Shown: positions 36,562 through 46,373, counted from the first letter of the stretch. The stretch is DNA of 64,000 nt from Clostridia bacterium (GCA_017536475.1 JAFXHH010000003.1:1-64000), one strand, 5' to 3'. Notes: a model not told the origin generated them from the letters alone. Numbers and translations are program-made.

Positions 36562-38040
36562 ATGGCAGAGCATTCTATTTATAAGGATATTGCGGAGAGA
36601 ACGGGCGGTGATATTTATATCGGTGTCGTAGGACCCGTAAGAACAGGTAAATCTACCTTTATCAAGCGGTTTATGGAGGCGTTAGTGCTTCCGAATATCA
36701 CCGAGGGCTATTCCAGAGAGAGAGCAAGAGACGAGATGCCGCAAAGTGCGGCGGGCAAGACGGTTATGACTACCGAGCCGAAATTTATTCCCGACGAGGC
36801 GGTGCAGATAAGCGTTGACGGATGCTCGAATCTCAAGGTCAAAATGGTGGATTGCGTTGGCTACATTGTGCCCGAGGCGCTTGGTACTATTGAGGACGGT
36901 CAGCCGAGAATGGTGCGCACGCCTTGGAGAGAGGAGCCCATGCCCTTTGTTGAGGCGGCTGAAATGGGCACTCACAAGGTTATAAGTGAGCATTCGACTA
37001 TCGGTATGCTGATCACTACCGACGGCTCTATCGGGGATATTTCGCGCCCGAGCTACGTGGAGGCGGAGGAGAGAATAGTTGGAGAATTGAAGGCACTCGG
37101 CAAGCCGTTTGCTATGATACTTAACTCAGCGCATCCCGAGAGCGATGCGGCTATTGCTCTGGCGTATGAGCTTGAAGCAAAATATGACGTTCCCGTAGCG
37201 CTTGTGTCCTGCATCGATCTTGATGCGGAGGATATACGACATATACTCGAGCTTGTTTTGCACGAATTTCCCGTGACCGAGATCAAGGTGTCGTTGCCCG
37301 AATGGACAGAGGCGCTGGAGGACAGTCACAAGATCAAGTTGTCTATTTTGTCGTGTATCAAGAGCTGTGCGGATAAGGTCAATAAGGCGGGAGATATCAA
37401 GGGCGCGTTTGAGGCTCTTTCCGAGAATGAATATATCAAGAGTGCGACGGTTGACGAGATTGATCTTGGAACGGGAAGGGCTCATATAACAACGACAATG
37501 AACGACGGGCTTTATTATGAGGTTATAAGCGAGCTGACGGGCTTTGAGATCGGCGGCGAGGAGGAGCTTATTTCGTTGCTCAAGGATCTTGCCGAAATGA
37601 AGGTGAGGTACGACAAGGTCAAGGAGGCGCTTGATGAGGCAGAGGAAAACGGCTACGGAATCGTTATGCCTGACGTGAGTGAGCTTCATCTTGCAGATCC
37701 CGAGATAGTCAAGCAGCCCGGTGGATACGGCGTGAAGCTTCGCGCATCGGCGCAGTCTATTCACATGATCAGAGCGAATATTGAGACCGAGATCAATCCT
37801 ATTGTGGGAACGGAGCAGCAATCCGAGGATCTTGTAAAATATCTGCTTAACGAGTTTGAGGAGGATCCTCAGAAGATCTGGGCATCCAATATGTTTGGCA
37901 AGAGCCTTTACGAGCTTATGAACGAGGGCTTGCACTCCAAGCTTGAGCATATGCCTGAGGCATCGCGTGTCAAGCTTTCCGAGACTCTTGAAAGAATTAT
38001 CAACGAGGGAAGCGGTGGACTTATCTGCATAATTCTTTGA
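36562..38040 (+). CDS. spoIVA: stage IV sporulation protein A
   Basis: 492 residues from the ATG 7 bases behind GGGAGG. SpoIVA is the ATPase that coats the forespore outer membrane and forms the base of the spore coat. The Walker A-like loop GPVRTGKST is at 24-32, the N-terminal GTPase-like fold continues through VDCVGYIVPEA, a middle domain spans about 240-400, and the characteristic C-terminal tail ends GGLICIIL, the part that contacts SpoVM and the membrane in Bacillus. A strong terminator follows. This gene is one of the clearest signs that the organism makes endospores. Confidence 0.98.
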   Translation: MAEHSIYKDIAERTGGDIYIGVVGPVRTGKSTFIKRFMEALVLPNITEGYSRERARDEMPQSAAGKTVMTTEPKFIPDEAVQISVDGCSNLKVKMVDCVGYIVPEALGTIEDGQPRMVRTPWREEPMPFVEAAEMGTHKVISEHSTIGMLITTDGSIGDISRPSYVEAEERIVGELKALGKPFAMILNSAHPESDAAIALAYELEAKYDVPVALVSCIDLDAEDIRHILELVLHEFPVTEIKVSLPEWTEALEDSHKIKLSILSCIKSCADKVNKAGDIKGAFEALSENEYIKSATVDEIDLGTGRAHITTTMNDGLYYEVISELTGFEIGGEEELISLLKDLAEMKVRYDKVKEALDEAEENGYGIVMPDVSELHLADPEIVKQPGGYGVKLRASAQSIHMIRANIETEINPIVGTEQQSEDLVKYLLNEFEEDPQKIWASNMFGKSLYELMNEGLHSKLEHMPEASRVKLSETLERIINEGSGGLICIIL

Positions 38041-38071
38041 TGTCGTACGAAGCTTGTGTCATATAAAAACG

Positions 38072-38110
38072 GAGCCGAGCGCCTTTTGCGCTCGGCTCTG
38101 TATGTTTTTT
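38072..38110. terminator. terminator between spoIVA and convergent lipoprotein
   Basis: GAGCCGAGCGC (38072-38082) and GCGCTCGGCTC (38088-38098) form an 11-bp GC-rich stem with a T-run at 38105-38110 serving the plus strand. Confidence 0.9.
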
Positions 38111-39227
38111 ATCCTTTCGCAGTTTCATAATATTGATAAATATATGCTCCGCAAGGGAATACGTTACTTTCGCTTTCAGTAATAACTATCCAGATGCAGT
38201 CCAATCCGAATTCAATGCGACCGCTGAGCGTTTTCGATTCAAAATATGCTTTTTCACCATTTCGCGTCGCCGTTACGCTCGCTATGCAGGTCCACCACGG
38301 ATAAGTGTTTGAATAAAATCCAATATCTACTGCAGTTTCGGTTGTGTTGGAGATTATCACGAAGGTATTGTCGACATACTTAGATTCATACCATATCCAG
38401 CTATATATTTCGGGTGTATGGGGATTTATGGGATAGAAAAGGCGAACAAAATTAAGATTGAGAGAGTTTTGAGTTACAGAAGTAACCTCAGTGTTATAAA
38501 GACATCCGTGCGCTCTTTCTATAAATTCAGTTTTGGATATTTCAACGCTTTGTCCGTTTGTAACATCAATAAAAAAACTATAATTTCCATGAGGATTCAT
38601 TGCCTGATATTCCTCTGTAACAACAAGCTCATCCGACTCGGTGAGGGTATGAACCTTAATGTTGTAATAATAAGACAATCCCGGATAGTAATCGTTTTCC
38701 TCATATACGCGGTTTTGCGTATAAATTTTGCCTTCGCTATCGAGCCTGCAATAATGCTCGTTATCGATAATCAATTTAGGAGTGCCGTCAAAATTTGTGA
38801 AGATAGCTATTATGTCATAATGGTCGTTGAGCAAAATAAGTTCGTCCGAGCCGTTGCCGTTAAGATCGTAAAGAGCATATCCGAAGTAGTTTTTGCCGTC
38901 TTCCATATATCCCACTGCGTAGTCATCTTCATAATTATAGTATGCGGAAGAAAAAATTTTGTCGTATATAGCGCGGCTCTCTTCGTCGGGGAAGGTGAGA
39001 GTAGATATGTATTCGCTTTTTTGATATTGCTCAACCGAGTACTCGGAGAAACAGTTAACTATTGATTTATAGGTTTCGATTATAGCTTCGTAGCTTGAAA
39101 AATCGGCTACATCTGAGCCTGTTTCATCTGCATTGTTTTCCAAAGGTGAACCATAATTTGAAAAGTCGCAGGCGGTGAAAGAGAAGAGAATCAGGGTGGA
39201 TAGAATGATGGCGGCAATACGTTTCAT
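38109..39227 (-). CDS. lipoprotein, unknown function (second of a pair)
   Basis: 372 residues from the ATG behind AGGAGAAAACATT. The signal MKRIAAIILSTLILFSFTAC has an FTAC lipobox. The mature part includes an EF-hand-like or integrin-like acidic loop YDLNGNGSDELILLND, typical of proteins with calcium-binding repeats, and otherwise no recognised domain. It follows the upstream lipoprotein gene by 37 bases and probably shares its transcript. The first 25 codons and RBS are almost identical in DNA to those of that neighbour while the mature parts differ. Predicted lipid-anchored outside the membrane. Confidence 0.82.
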   Translation of the reverse strand: MKRIAAIILSTLILFSFTACDFSNYGSPLENNADETGSDVADFSSYEAIIETYKSIVNCFSEYSVEQYQKSEYISTLTFPDEESRAIYDKIFSSAYYNYEDDYAVGYMEDGKNYFGYALYDLNGNGSDELILLNDHYDIIAIFTNFDGTPKLIIDNEHYCRLDSEGKIYTQNRVYEENDYYPGLSYYYNIKVHTLTESDELVVTEEYQAMNPHGNYSFFIDVTNGQSVEISKTEFIERAHGCLYNTEVTSVTQNSLNLNFVRLFYPINPHTPEIYSWIWYESKYVDNTFVIISNTTETAVDIGFYSNTYPWWTCIASVTATRNGEKAYFESKTLSGRIEFGLDCIWIVITESESNVFPCGAYIYQYYETAKG

Positions 39228-39264
39228 AATGTTTTCTCCTTTGTTTAAATTAATTATAACGTTA

Positions 39265-40755
39265 TTATTTCGGTGCGAATTTAAAGAAATATCGGAATTC
39301 AAAGCCGGTCTTGATCTCGTTGAATGCGTAGGCTTCTTCAAGCAATAAATATTCTTTCTCGGTGATATTGACCCATTCACCGTTTTCTTCCTTAAACCAT
39401 TCTATTTCGCAATCGTAAAAGCCTGTATAGTCGGAAATACCGTACGAAAAAATTTCGGTTGCTCCTGTTTTGTCGAATGAGACTACGCTTCTTGTGCCTC
39501 CTTCTCCTTTTCCTGCTATACTGCAATGTATTCTTCCATCATCACCGATTTGGGTGATATGGTTGTAGTCATTGTCACTGAATCTTCCAATAAGCTTTGC
39601 TTCATTTCCGTCGCCTGTGAAGACCATTTCGATATAATACTTGCTTAATCCGCCGCCCCAACTGGAAAATACCATCTCTTCGATGCCGTCACGGTTTATG
39701 TCGTACAAGAAAAACCCTCTGCCATAGCTGTGGCATTCTTCTGTATATGTGAGAAGTGCCTCGAAATTTTCAGAAGACAATTCGGGATAATCTTCGATAA
39801 CGATACCGTCGACGTTGCCCTCGGTTTTTCTGTGGGTCGCCATTTTTATGTACGCATCTAAAATGGGATGATACATATTCTGAACGTACGGATATTTGCT
39901 CATTGTAATTCCGCTGGCATTATAATCAATAAATTCTTGCGAGCTGTTTATTAAGGTGTCTGCCATTTTTTCGGCAAGCCTCTTCCTGCTTTCAGGGTCA
40001 ACACCCTCTTTGAAGCCAAAATCCTTCCATTCCAGTTTTCCAAGTGTCTCCCATTCAACAAGCTGTATTTGTGTTTCTTCAATTTTTATATAATCGGTTA
40101 AAAATTGTTGATACAACGTGTCGTACTTAGTTTGGTCAACAATCTCGCTCTTGTATTTATAAGTAATTTTCTCACCCTCGTTGCTTCGGCTGAATAGTTG
40201 ACTCGCGCGCAAATAATCCAATTCTGAAGCGCGATCTGCTATGAGCATAACTACGGAATGTACGTAATCTGCACCGGCGATTCTTATGGCGCCTTCCTCT
40301 AGGATGACAAGCTTCTCGCCTTTTTGGGCAATATAAAAATATACATTTCCTGAAGCGTTGTATGAATCGAGTTTTTCTCCCGTATTGAGATCATATATTT
40401 TTAATGGGGCATTGCCCATTGAGCCTCCGGGATAAGCTAAAATTAGCTCGGGTGTGTTGTCAAAATCAAGATCCATCAAGCCTGCAGCAACGCTGCCGCT
40501 GATGCCTAGAGCGTTGTCTTGTATCTCACAACGGGAAAGAATGTAGATCAATTGGGATCTCCAAGTATTCTTTTCATCTTGGGAAATGAATATTGAGTCA
40601 TCAGTTTCTGTATTATCTCTATCAAGGGTTGTGCTTTCTTTGCTTTCTGCGGACGTTGAGCTCTTTGATTCTTCAGGAGAATCATTAAAAAAGTCGCAGG
40701 CGGTGAAAGAGAAGAGAAGCAGGGCGGATAGAATGATGGCGGCAAGACGTTTCAT
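39265..40755 (-). CDS. lipoprotein with acidic repeat-like loops, unknown function
   Basis: 496 residues. The signal MKRLAAIILSALLLFSFTAC ends in an FTAC lipobox; a Ser/Glu-rich spacer follows. The mature part contains two acidic turns, LMDLDFDNTPELILAYP and LYDINRDGIEEMVFSSW, of the kind seen in VCBS/FG-GAP or EF-hand-like repeats. RBS AAGGAGAAAAC. A hairpin separates it from murA upstream. Function unknown; likely an exposed lipoprotein. Confidence 0.82.
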   Translation of the reverse strand: MKRLAAIILSALLLFSFTACDFFNDSPEESKSSTSAESKESTTLDRDNTETDDSIFISQDEKNTWRSQLIYILSRCEIQDNALGISGSVAAGLMDLDFDNTPELILAYPGGSMGNAPLKIYDLNTGEKLDSYNASGNVYFYIAQKGEKLVILEEGAIRIAGADYVHSVVMLIADRASELDYLRASQLFSRSNEGEKITYKYKSEIVDQTKYDTLYQQFLTDYIKIEETQIQLVEWETLGKLEWKDFGFKEGVDPESRKRLAEKMADTLINSSQEFIDYNASGITMSKYPYVQNMYHPILDAYIKMATHRKTEGNVDGIVIEDYPELSSENFEALLTYTEECHSYGRGFFLYDINRDGIEEMVFSSWGGGLSKYYIEMVFTGDGNEAKLIGRFSDNDYNHITQIGDDGRIHCSIAGKGEGGTRSVVSFDKTGATEIFSYGISDYTGFYDCEIEWFKEENGEWVNITEKEYLLLEEAYAFNEIKTGFEFRYFFKFAPK

Positions 40756-40823
40756 AATGTTTTCTCCTTTTTATTTATATATTGTTTGTTTTTCGAAGGT
40801 ACTGTTTACTAGAGGTGAAAATA

Positions 40824-40846
40824 GGGCGACAGTCTTTCTGTCGCCC
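40824..40846 (-). terminator. terminator after murA
   Basis: GGGCGACAG and CTGTCGCCC form a 9-bp perfect stem with a five-base loop; the minus strand continues TATTTT. Confidence 0.8.
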
Positions 40847-40881
40847 TCGTTTAATTAAAATGAAACTTATGTAGCTTTATA

Positions 40882-42177
40882 TCAACGTGTTGCAGTATAT
40901 CTTTGCTCGTCCGCAGCGCTCACTTTTTTTTGGATATCGGCGCCAAGCTCGCGAAGCTTTCCTACAATATTATAATATCCGCGCTCGATCTTGTCGATGC
41001 CTTCAATGACGGAGGTGTCTTTAGTTGCGAGAGCCGCGATTACCATAGCCGCGCCTGCGCGAAGATCGTGACAGATGAGAGGTGCGCCCGAGAGAGTAGC
41101 GCCGCCGCGAATTACTGCATGGTTGGAGTCAACCTTAATGTCTGCGCCCATCTTCGACAGTTCATCCATGAACTGAAATCTGCTGTTGAATATGTTTTCT
41201 ACGATGTCAGAGGTTCCTTCTGCGAAGCAGAGCATAGCAGAGAACTGAGGCTGCATATCGGTAGCGAATCCGGGATAAGGCTGGGTGTTGATGCTGATGC
41301 CCTTGAGCTTGCCGGTGCTTTCAACGGTGATGTGGTCGTCTCCCACGATAACGGTTGCGCCTGCTTCTTCAAGCTTTGCGGAGATTGCTTCCATATGCTT
41401 GGGAATGATGTTTCGTACGGTAACCTTACCGCCTGTTGCGGCAACTGCCGCCATATATGTTCCTGCTTCGATCATGTCGGGAATGATGGAGTAACGGCAA
41501 CCGTGGAGCTTTTCAACGCCCTTGACCTTGATCACGGAAGTACCCGCGCCGGTGATGTTTGCACCACACGCGTTGAGGAATACTGCGAGGTCTACGATAT
41601 GGGGTTCGCGAGCCGCGTTGTCGATAACGGTCATGCCGTCAGCGAGAACGGATGCGAGGATGGCGTTAGCTGTTGCACCTACGGAAACCTTGTCGAAGTA
41701 AATGGTGTTGCCGACTGCACGGCCGTTTTCGCACTCAACCTCGAGTCTGCCGTTCTTGTGGTAGCAGTGAGCGCCGAGAGCCTCGAATGCCTTCATGTGA
41801 AGGTCGAGGGGACGGGTACCGATGCTGCATCCGCCGGGGTGGGGAACACTGGATCTTGCGAAGCGGCCAAACTCTGCACCGAGCAGATAGGACGATCCGC
41901 GGATCTTGGATGCAAGCTCGTTAGAGGAGGTGCAGGGAACAAGGTTCTTGCAGTTGATCTCTACCGAGTTTTTGGTGAGTCTGTTTACGTTTGCACCCAT
42001 GGATGCCAGAAGATCGAGAAGGGTCTCGATGTCGCTTACAGGAGGGATATTATCGATGATGCAGGTCTCCTCGTTGAGAATGCATGCGCAAATAACGGGA
42101 AGTGCTGCGTTTTTCATGCCGTTGATAGAAATGCTGCCGTAAAGGGGATGTCCGCCGTTAATGATGATCTGCTCCAT
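40882..42177 (-). CDS. murA: UDP-N-acetylglucosamine 1-carboxyvinyltransferase
   Basis: 431 residues from the ATG behind CGGAGGACAATC; the frame is open 26 codons further but without a site. MurA adds enolpyruvate to UDP-GlcNAc, the first committed step of peptidoglycan synthesis. The N-terminal NGMKNAALPVICA carries the substrate-binding Lys-Asn, and C117 in PGGCSIGTRPLDLH is the catalytic cysteine that fosfomycin alkylates, so sensitivity is expected as far as the target goes. Alone in its transcript, with a moderate promoter and a terminator. The sequence does not tell me whether it is the MurA1 or MurA2 paralogue. Confidence 0.96.
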   Translation of the reverse strand: MEQIIINGGHPLYGSISINGMKNAALPVICACILNEETCIIDNIPPVSDIETLLDLLASMGANVNRLTKNSVEINCKNLVPCTSSNELASKIRGSSYLLGAEFGRFARSSVPHPGGCSIGTRPLDLHMKAFEALGAHCYHKNGRLEVECENGRAVGNTIYFDKVSVGATANAILASVLADGMTVIDNAAREPHIVDLAVFLNACGANITGAGTSVIKVKGVEKLHGCRYSIIPDMIEAGTYMAAVAATGGKVTVRNIIPKHMEAISAKLEEAGATVIVGDDHITVESTGKLKGISINTQPYPGFATDMQPQFSAMLCFAEGTSDIVENIFNSRFQFMDELSKMGADIKVDSNHAVIRGGATLSGAPLICHDLRAGAAMVIAALATKDTSVIEGIDKIERGYYNIVGKLRELGADIQKKVSAADEQRYTATR

Positions 42178-42297
42178 GATTGTCCTCCGTGTATTCCGCC
42201 TGTATTTTGCGGTTGTATTTTTATCTTTGACGATGTGCGGGTGTTTGTGGCGCACGCGGTCGAAAGATGTATTATTTTGCTTAGTGTCGATGTATTT

Positions 42298-42326
42298 ATT
42301 ATATCACTTTCCTGCATAAAAGTAAA
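42298..42326 (-). promoter_or_regulatory. probable sigma-A promoter for murA
   Basis: Minus strand: TTTACT (42326-42321), 17-base spacer, TATAAT (42303-42298). Perfect -10, weak -35. Confidence 0.5.
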
Positions 42327-42616
42327 TATAATATTCGCATATTTAATATTTTATTTACAAATAAAAATTACAAAAATTACCAATAAAATCACTGATATTG
42401 ATGCCCAATTTTGCGGGGTGCTGTCAAGCACTTATGTTCTAAATCGTCTATAATCCGCGGATTATTTTGATAAAAAATTAATAAAAACACTTAAAATGAA
42501 CAAAAAAAGAATAAATATATAAAATAAGACACAAATAATGTCGTATATACAATTATCAATTTGGTACGACATAAAAATGAATAAAAATTATAAAACAACG
42601 CATACCTTTCAGAATA

Positions 42617-42660
42617 AAAATATCACCCTACAGACAGTTTATTCTGTAAGGTGATATTTT
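42617..42660 (-). terminator. terminator after the DUF3810 gene
   Basis: AAAATATCACC and TACAGA pair with TCTGTA and GGTGATATTTT across one mismatch; the AT ends give a T-run on either strand. Confidence 0.8.
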
Positions 42661-42684
42661 GATATTATTAACTTGAAAATTGTA

Positions 42685-43896
42685 TTATTCGATATAATTT
42701 TGACTCTTAAGATATGCAACCGTTAAGTCTACGACCATCCCGTAGCTCTTTTTACCGACCGTGCCTTGAGTTTTGAGATAGGTATCGTTAACTACTCCCG
42801 AGACTTGACTTGCTACCGAATTATCGTATTTTTCGAAAAATGCGTTATAAGCTTTTTGCTCGTGATATGTGTATGCGTTAAGCTCATCGTATATCTGCTT
42901 GAATTTTTTGTTGTCGGCTCTATAAAGTGCAGAAGCCACGTATTCGAATACGTTTAAATAGGCACTGTATTGAATATATGGATCGCTGGATTCAATGCAA
43001 ACCAGAAACGCGATCATATTGGCTTCGTCCTCGCGCGCAAATCCTCTTTGATGCGCCATTTCATGAGCCGCGGTGAAAGGTATCGTGTAGTCGGGAAAGT
43101 TTACGTTGATGTTGGTTTCTCCCGTGAAGAATGAATATATTCCCGTTATGTGCGCGTAAGACATCGCTTCGCTGAGAAGCACGGGCTTGAGGCGACTGTT
43201 GAAGGTGCTTATAAAATCGTGCTCCTCGCAATAGCTATCGTATGCTTCAAGCAGCTTTTTGTTCATTTCCTTAAAGCTATACGGCATTGCGGAAAAATCG
43301 TCCTCCCCGTAGCCTATTTCGGTGGATAATTCATTTATTTTATTGACAAGATATTCCGATGTTTTATATAGGTCGTCGGCTCCGACGGCTTGAGATTCTA
43401 TATTGAGCTTTTTATCCAAGGAAGTTCCTTGATATCCTGCGGCAAAGCAGAGCACGAAGCTTGATAAAAACAGAGATAATATTGAGAATATACAAACGAT
43501 AGACACCATTGATGACCGTTTGGTATCGCAACGGAATTTCAGGAGATACCAGATAGAGATAAATGCTATCATGGGAAGCAGGATGATGATCAGCTCCGCT
43601 AAGGAAAAAGGCAGCAGATTCGTTATTTTGGAAAAGATAAATCTGAACGCCGTGCTTACGTATCTGTTAAAAAAGTCGGCAAAGGGCTCGCTTATGCAAA
43701 TAATAACGTAGAGAATCGCGCAGAACGCGCCTATAATGAGAGATATTTTGCAAAACAGGGGTATTTTTTCGTATTTTGCTTTAACGGGTGACCATGAGGC
43801 TCTTTCGTTATCGCTCATTTCCGAGTATTCCTTGGTGGATATGCTGTATATGATCTCGTCTTTGGGGGACTTGGGGGAGTTTTTTTTGAGTTGCAT
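42685..43896 (-). CDS. DUF3810 family membrane metallopeptidase-like protein
   Basis: 403 residues. Three hydrophobic segments occur in the first 190 residues (about 50-75, 95-120 and 130-155); the rest is extracytoplasmic. The motif HEMAHQRGFAREDEAN contains HExxH and a downstream Glu, the zincin arrangement that defines DUF3810. RBS AAGGAGAACCT. The downstream end is marked by a hairpin and the upstream neighbour rluA-like gene ends 15 bases before it, so they share an operon. Protease activity is inferred from the motif, and no substrate is known. Confidence 0.85.
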   Translation of the reverse strand: MQLKKNSPKSPKDEIIYSISTKEYSEMSDNERASWSPVKAKYEKIPLFCKISLIIGAFCAILYVIICISEPFADFFNRYVSTAFRFIFSKITNLLPFSLAELIIILLPMIAFISIWYLLKFRCDTKRSSMVSIVCIFSILSLFLSSFVLCFAAGYQGTSLDKKLNIESQAVGADDLYKTSEYLVNKINELSTEIGYGEDDFSAMPYSFKEMNKKLLEAYDSYCEEHDFISTFNSRLKPVLLSEAMSYAHITGIYSFFTGETNINVNFPDYTIPFTAAHEMAHQRGFAREDEANMIAFLVCIESSDPYIQYSAYLNVFEYVASALYRADNKKFKQIYDELNAYTYHEQKAYNAFFEKYDNSVASQVSGVVNDTYLKTQGTVGKKSYGMVVDLTVAYLKSQNYIE

Positions 43897-43911
43897 AGGT
43901 TCTCCTTGGAG

Positions 43912-44862
43912 TTATTTATTGAACTTGGAGAGAAATATTGATTCAAGGTCTTGTCCGCAGATAGATCTTGTTGCCTTTATCATATCCTCGGGCGGTGGGG
44001 CGGTAAATGAGATCTGCTCTGTACTGTAGGGCATAGGTATCGAAAGGAATGCTGCGTGTAACGCGTGGCGGGATATGTGTTCGCTTGGTGACCCATATAT
44101 ATCGTCACCCAATATTGAGTGTCCGATATAGGCAAAATGTACGCGCAGCTGATGAGTGCGACCCGTTTCGGGAATTGCCTCGACGATGCTTATTTCGTCA
44201 CAAGAAAATAACAGTCGCCAATGAGTCACGGCGAGATATGCTCCTTCTTCTTCGGAACTACCGACACAACGCAATATAACGCTTTCTTCCTCGCGCTTCA
44301 TATATGTGCTGATAGTATGAAAATTTCCGTCACTTTCTATTTTTCCGCAAAGGATCGCTATGTATTTTTTGTGTATCAGCCCTTTTTGTCTTGCATAGAA
44401 AAGATAGGATGCCGAAATCGAGTGCCGCGCTATCAGGGAAAGTCCGCTGGTGTTGCGGTCAAGACGACCGATCGGTCTGAATTTTGCGGGAGTGTTTCTT
44501 TCCTTGTTTATATATGCCACGGCGTTGGCAAGGGTATCATCCGTGTGTCCGTGCGAGGGATGCGTGGGCATATTTGGCGGTTTGTCGACGATCATTATAT
44601 CGCTATTTTCGTAGATGACGTTTATCGGAAGGTCTACGGGGGCGATAGCCTCGTTGCAATCTTCCTCCGAATCCTTTTCGTCAATAAAAAGCAGATCGTT
44701 TTCGCGCAAGATATAGCGAACGGTCACGTGTTTGCCGTTTGCTAAGATCCCATGCTCGTTTCGCTTCAGTCTGGCGAGTGCCGATCTTGATATTTTCAGT
44801 GTCGATTTCAGAAAAGACAGGACCGTGCGACCGTCCTGCTCTGAGGTTATGGTAAATATCAT
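43912..44862 (-). CDS. RluA-family pseudouridine synthase
   Basis: 316 residues with an S4-like RNA-binding N terminus (about 10-60) and a catalytic domain with D135 in GRLDRNTSGL, the family's essential aspartate. It converts uridine to pseudouridine in rRNA or tRNA; RluA, RluC and RluD types cannot be told apart here, though the S4 domain fits RluD/YlyB. RBS AAGGACATCTGT. Downstream it is followed closely by the DUF3810 gene. Confidence 0.93.
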   Translation of the reverse strand: MIFTITSEQDGRTVLSFLKSTLKISRSALARLKRNEHGILANGKHVTVRYILRENDLLFIDEKDSEEDCNEAIAPVDLPINVIYENSDIMIVDKPPNMPTHPSHGHTDDTLANAVAYINKERNTPAKFRPIGRLDRNTSGLSLIARHSISASYLFYARQKGLIHKKYIAILCGKIESDGNFHTISTYMKREEESVILRCVGSSEEEGAYLAVTHWRLLFSCDEISIVEAIPETGRTHQLRVHFAYIGHSILGDDIYGSPSEHISRHALHAAFLSIPMPYSTEQISFTAPPPEDMIKATRSICGQDLESIFLSKFNK

Positions 44863-45024
44863 ACAGATGTCCTTATTTGTTAATATAATGTATTATAACA
44901 CTATTTAATTAGCAATATAAGAAGATTTTGTGAAGGCAATAAAAATTCTTTGCTCGGTAATATATCAGTATTTCCCAAAATATAATTAGAGTGACAGTTA
45001 TGACAAATGTTGGGAGGAGAGGTT

Positions 45025-46371
45025 ATGAAATTGATAAAAAAGATCACGGGGCTTTTATTTGTTGTTGTCATTATTATGTGCTTTGTCATCAGCGTAAATG
45101 CAGAGGACAGTACGAGTCTTTACGGAACTTCATCGTCTGTGATTGTTGGCGAGGAGAAAAAAACACCTGTATCCTGCGGACTTGATGTTATTGCGGCCAA
45201 GAACGATATGGTGCTTGCCGGAATAAAAGGGAACGAACTTATTTTTTCGGCAGATCGGTTTGCTTGTGCGATGAATCTTTCCAAGGTTGATTATATAGTT
45301 ATCACGCGCTTGCCCGATGCGGTTTGCGGTTCACTTTATATCGGCAGTGAGGGGGTGTCCGTAAATCAGAAGCTGAGCGCTGCAGAGATCGGCCTTATGA
45401 CCTTTGAGGAATCGAGCGTTGGGTCGGGGAATAATGCTTCTTTTGATTTTACTGTGAACGGAAGTGCTTACGAGATAAGCTGCAATATATTTATGATCGA
45501 TAAGGTGAATTATTCTCCCACGCTAAGTCTTGCCGCGTATGCTTCGCTTAATCTTGAGACCTATAAGGGAATGCGCGTTTCGGGTGTTTTATCCGCGTAT
45601 GATCCTGAGGGCGACGAGCTTAAATATGAGATCGTCGAGTATCCCACTAATGGTACGATAGTCATTGAAGATGAGGCTCTTGGAACGTATACTTATTATC
45701 CTGAGGCTTCTTTTACGGGAGAAGACAGATTCAGCTACGTTGTTTGCGATAAGTATGGTAATTACAGCGCATCTGCAGAGGTTTCGGTGCGTGTTTCCGC
45801 GCCGAGCATATCAATGGTATACCGTGATCTTATGCATGATTCACTCCAATGCTATGCAACTGCCGTTACAGAAAACGGTCTTATGAACGGTGTTCAGGTG
45901 GGCAACTATTACTATTTTGAAGCCGACAGAGAAGTGACTCGTGCGGAATTTTTGGTTACTGCTATGAACGCGGTCGGCATAAAGAACGTGCCTGAGGTGA
46001 GCAAGACCGCGTTTGCGGACGATGCAGATATCGGCGCAGAAATGAAGGGTTACGTTGAGCTTGCTTACACGATGGGATATATAAGTGGAACTAAAGTGGA
46101 TGGTAAGCTTTATTTTAAGCCCGATGAAAGTATTAAGATGTCCGAGGCGGCGGTCATAATAAGTAATATGATAGGTTATGCGGAGGCGAAGGTTACTACT
46201 GTTTTTGCCGATGCTGACGCGATACCGTCGTGGTCGAGCAAGGCGGTGGAATCGCTTTACACTCTTGGCATTATTGAGTCTGCCGATATGGTTTCGGGAG
46301 CAGGAGAGAACGTAACGAGGGGCGATATGGCAAAGCTTCTTGCGAGAACGATGCTTGTTATAGGAAAATAA
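45025..46371 (+). CDS. secreted SLH-domain surface protein
   Basis: 448 residues from the ATG behind GGGAGGAGAGG. The signal peptide ends near ISVNA-ED. Residues about 30-170 are an unrecognised beta-rich region; about 175-265 resemble a cadherin-like/VCBS module (GDELKYEIVEYP and FTGEDRFSYVVCDKYGN). The C-terminal part has two to three SLH repeats, marked by FEADREVTRAEFLV, AFADD and VTRGDMAKLLAR. SLH repeats bind pyruvylated secondary wall polymers and hold proteins to the wall, so this is a wall-anchored protein. Its function beyond anchoring is unknown. Confidence 0.9.
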   Translation: MKLIKKITGLLFVVVIIMCFVISVNAEDSTSLYGTSSSVIVGEEKKTPVSCGLDVIAAKNDMVLAGIKGNELIFSADRFACAMNLSKVDYIVITRLPDAVCGSLYIGSEGVSVNQKLSAAEIGLMTFEESSVGSGNNASFDFTVNGSAYEISCNIFMIDKVNYSPTLSLAAYASLNLETYKGMRVSGVLSAYDPEGDELKYEIVEYPTNGTIVIEDEALGTYTYYPEASFTGEDRFSYVVCDKYGNYSASAEVSVRVSAPSISMVYRDLMHDSLQCYATAVTENGLMNGVQVGNYYYFEADREVTRAEFLVTAMNAVGIKNVPEVSKTAFADDADIGAEMKGYVELAYTMGYISGTKVDGKLYFKPDESIKMSEAAVIISNMIGYAEAKVTTVFADADAIPSWSSKAVESLYTLGIIESADMVSGAGENVTRGDMAKLLARTMLVIGK

Positions 46372-46373
46372 AT

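Larger units (their letters stand above)
42178..42684. other. 507-base AT-rich gap upstream of murA
   Basis: Holds the murA promoter and the DUF3810 terminator. Between them is very AT-rich DNA with a perfect 16-bp palindrome (ATAATCCGCGGATTAT, 42450-42465) and an inverted repeat TGTCGTA (42539-42545) / TACGACA (42565-42571). No gene was seen. Confidence 0.55.

Noticed and set aside
40903-42453. 516-codon open frame on the plus strand opposite murA
   Set aside because: Antisense shadow of murA: it has no RBS, its Cys/Val-rich composition is an artefact of reverse-strand codon bias, and murA is beyond doubt.
44892-44920. sigma-A promoter for the RluA-like operon
   Set aside because: The -10 (TATAAT on minus) is good but the -35 is TTATAT with poor fit; not enough to call.
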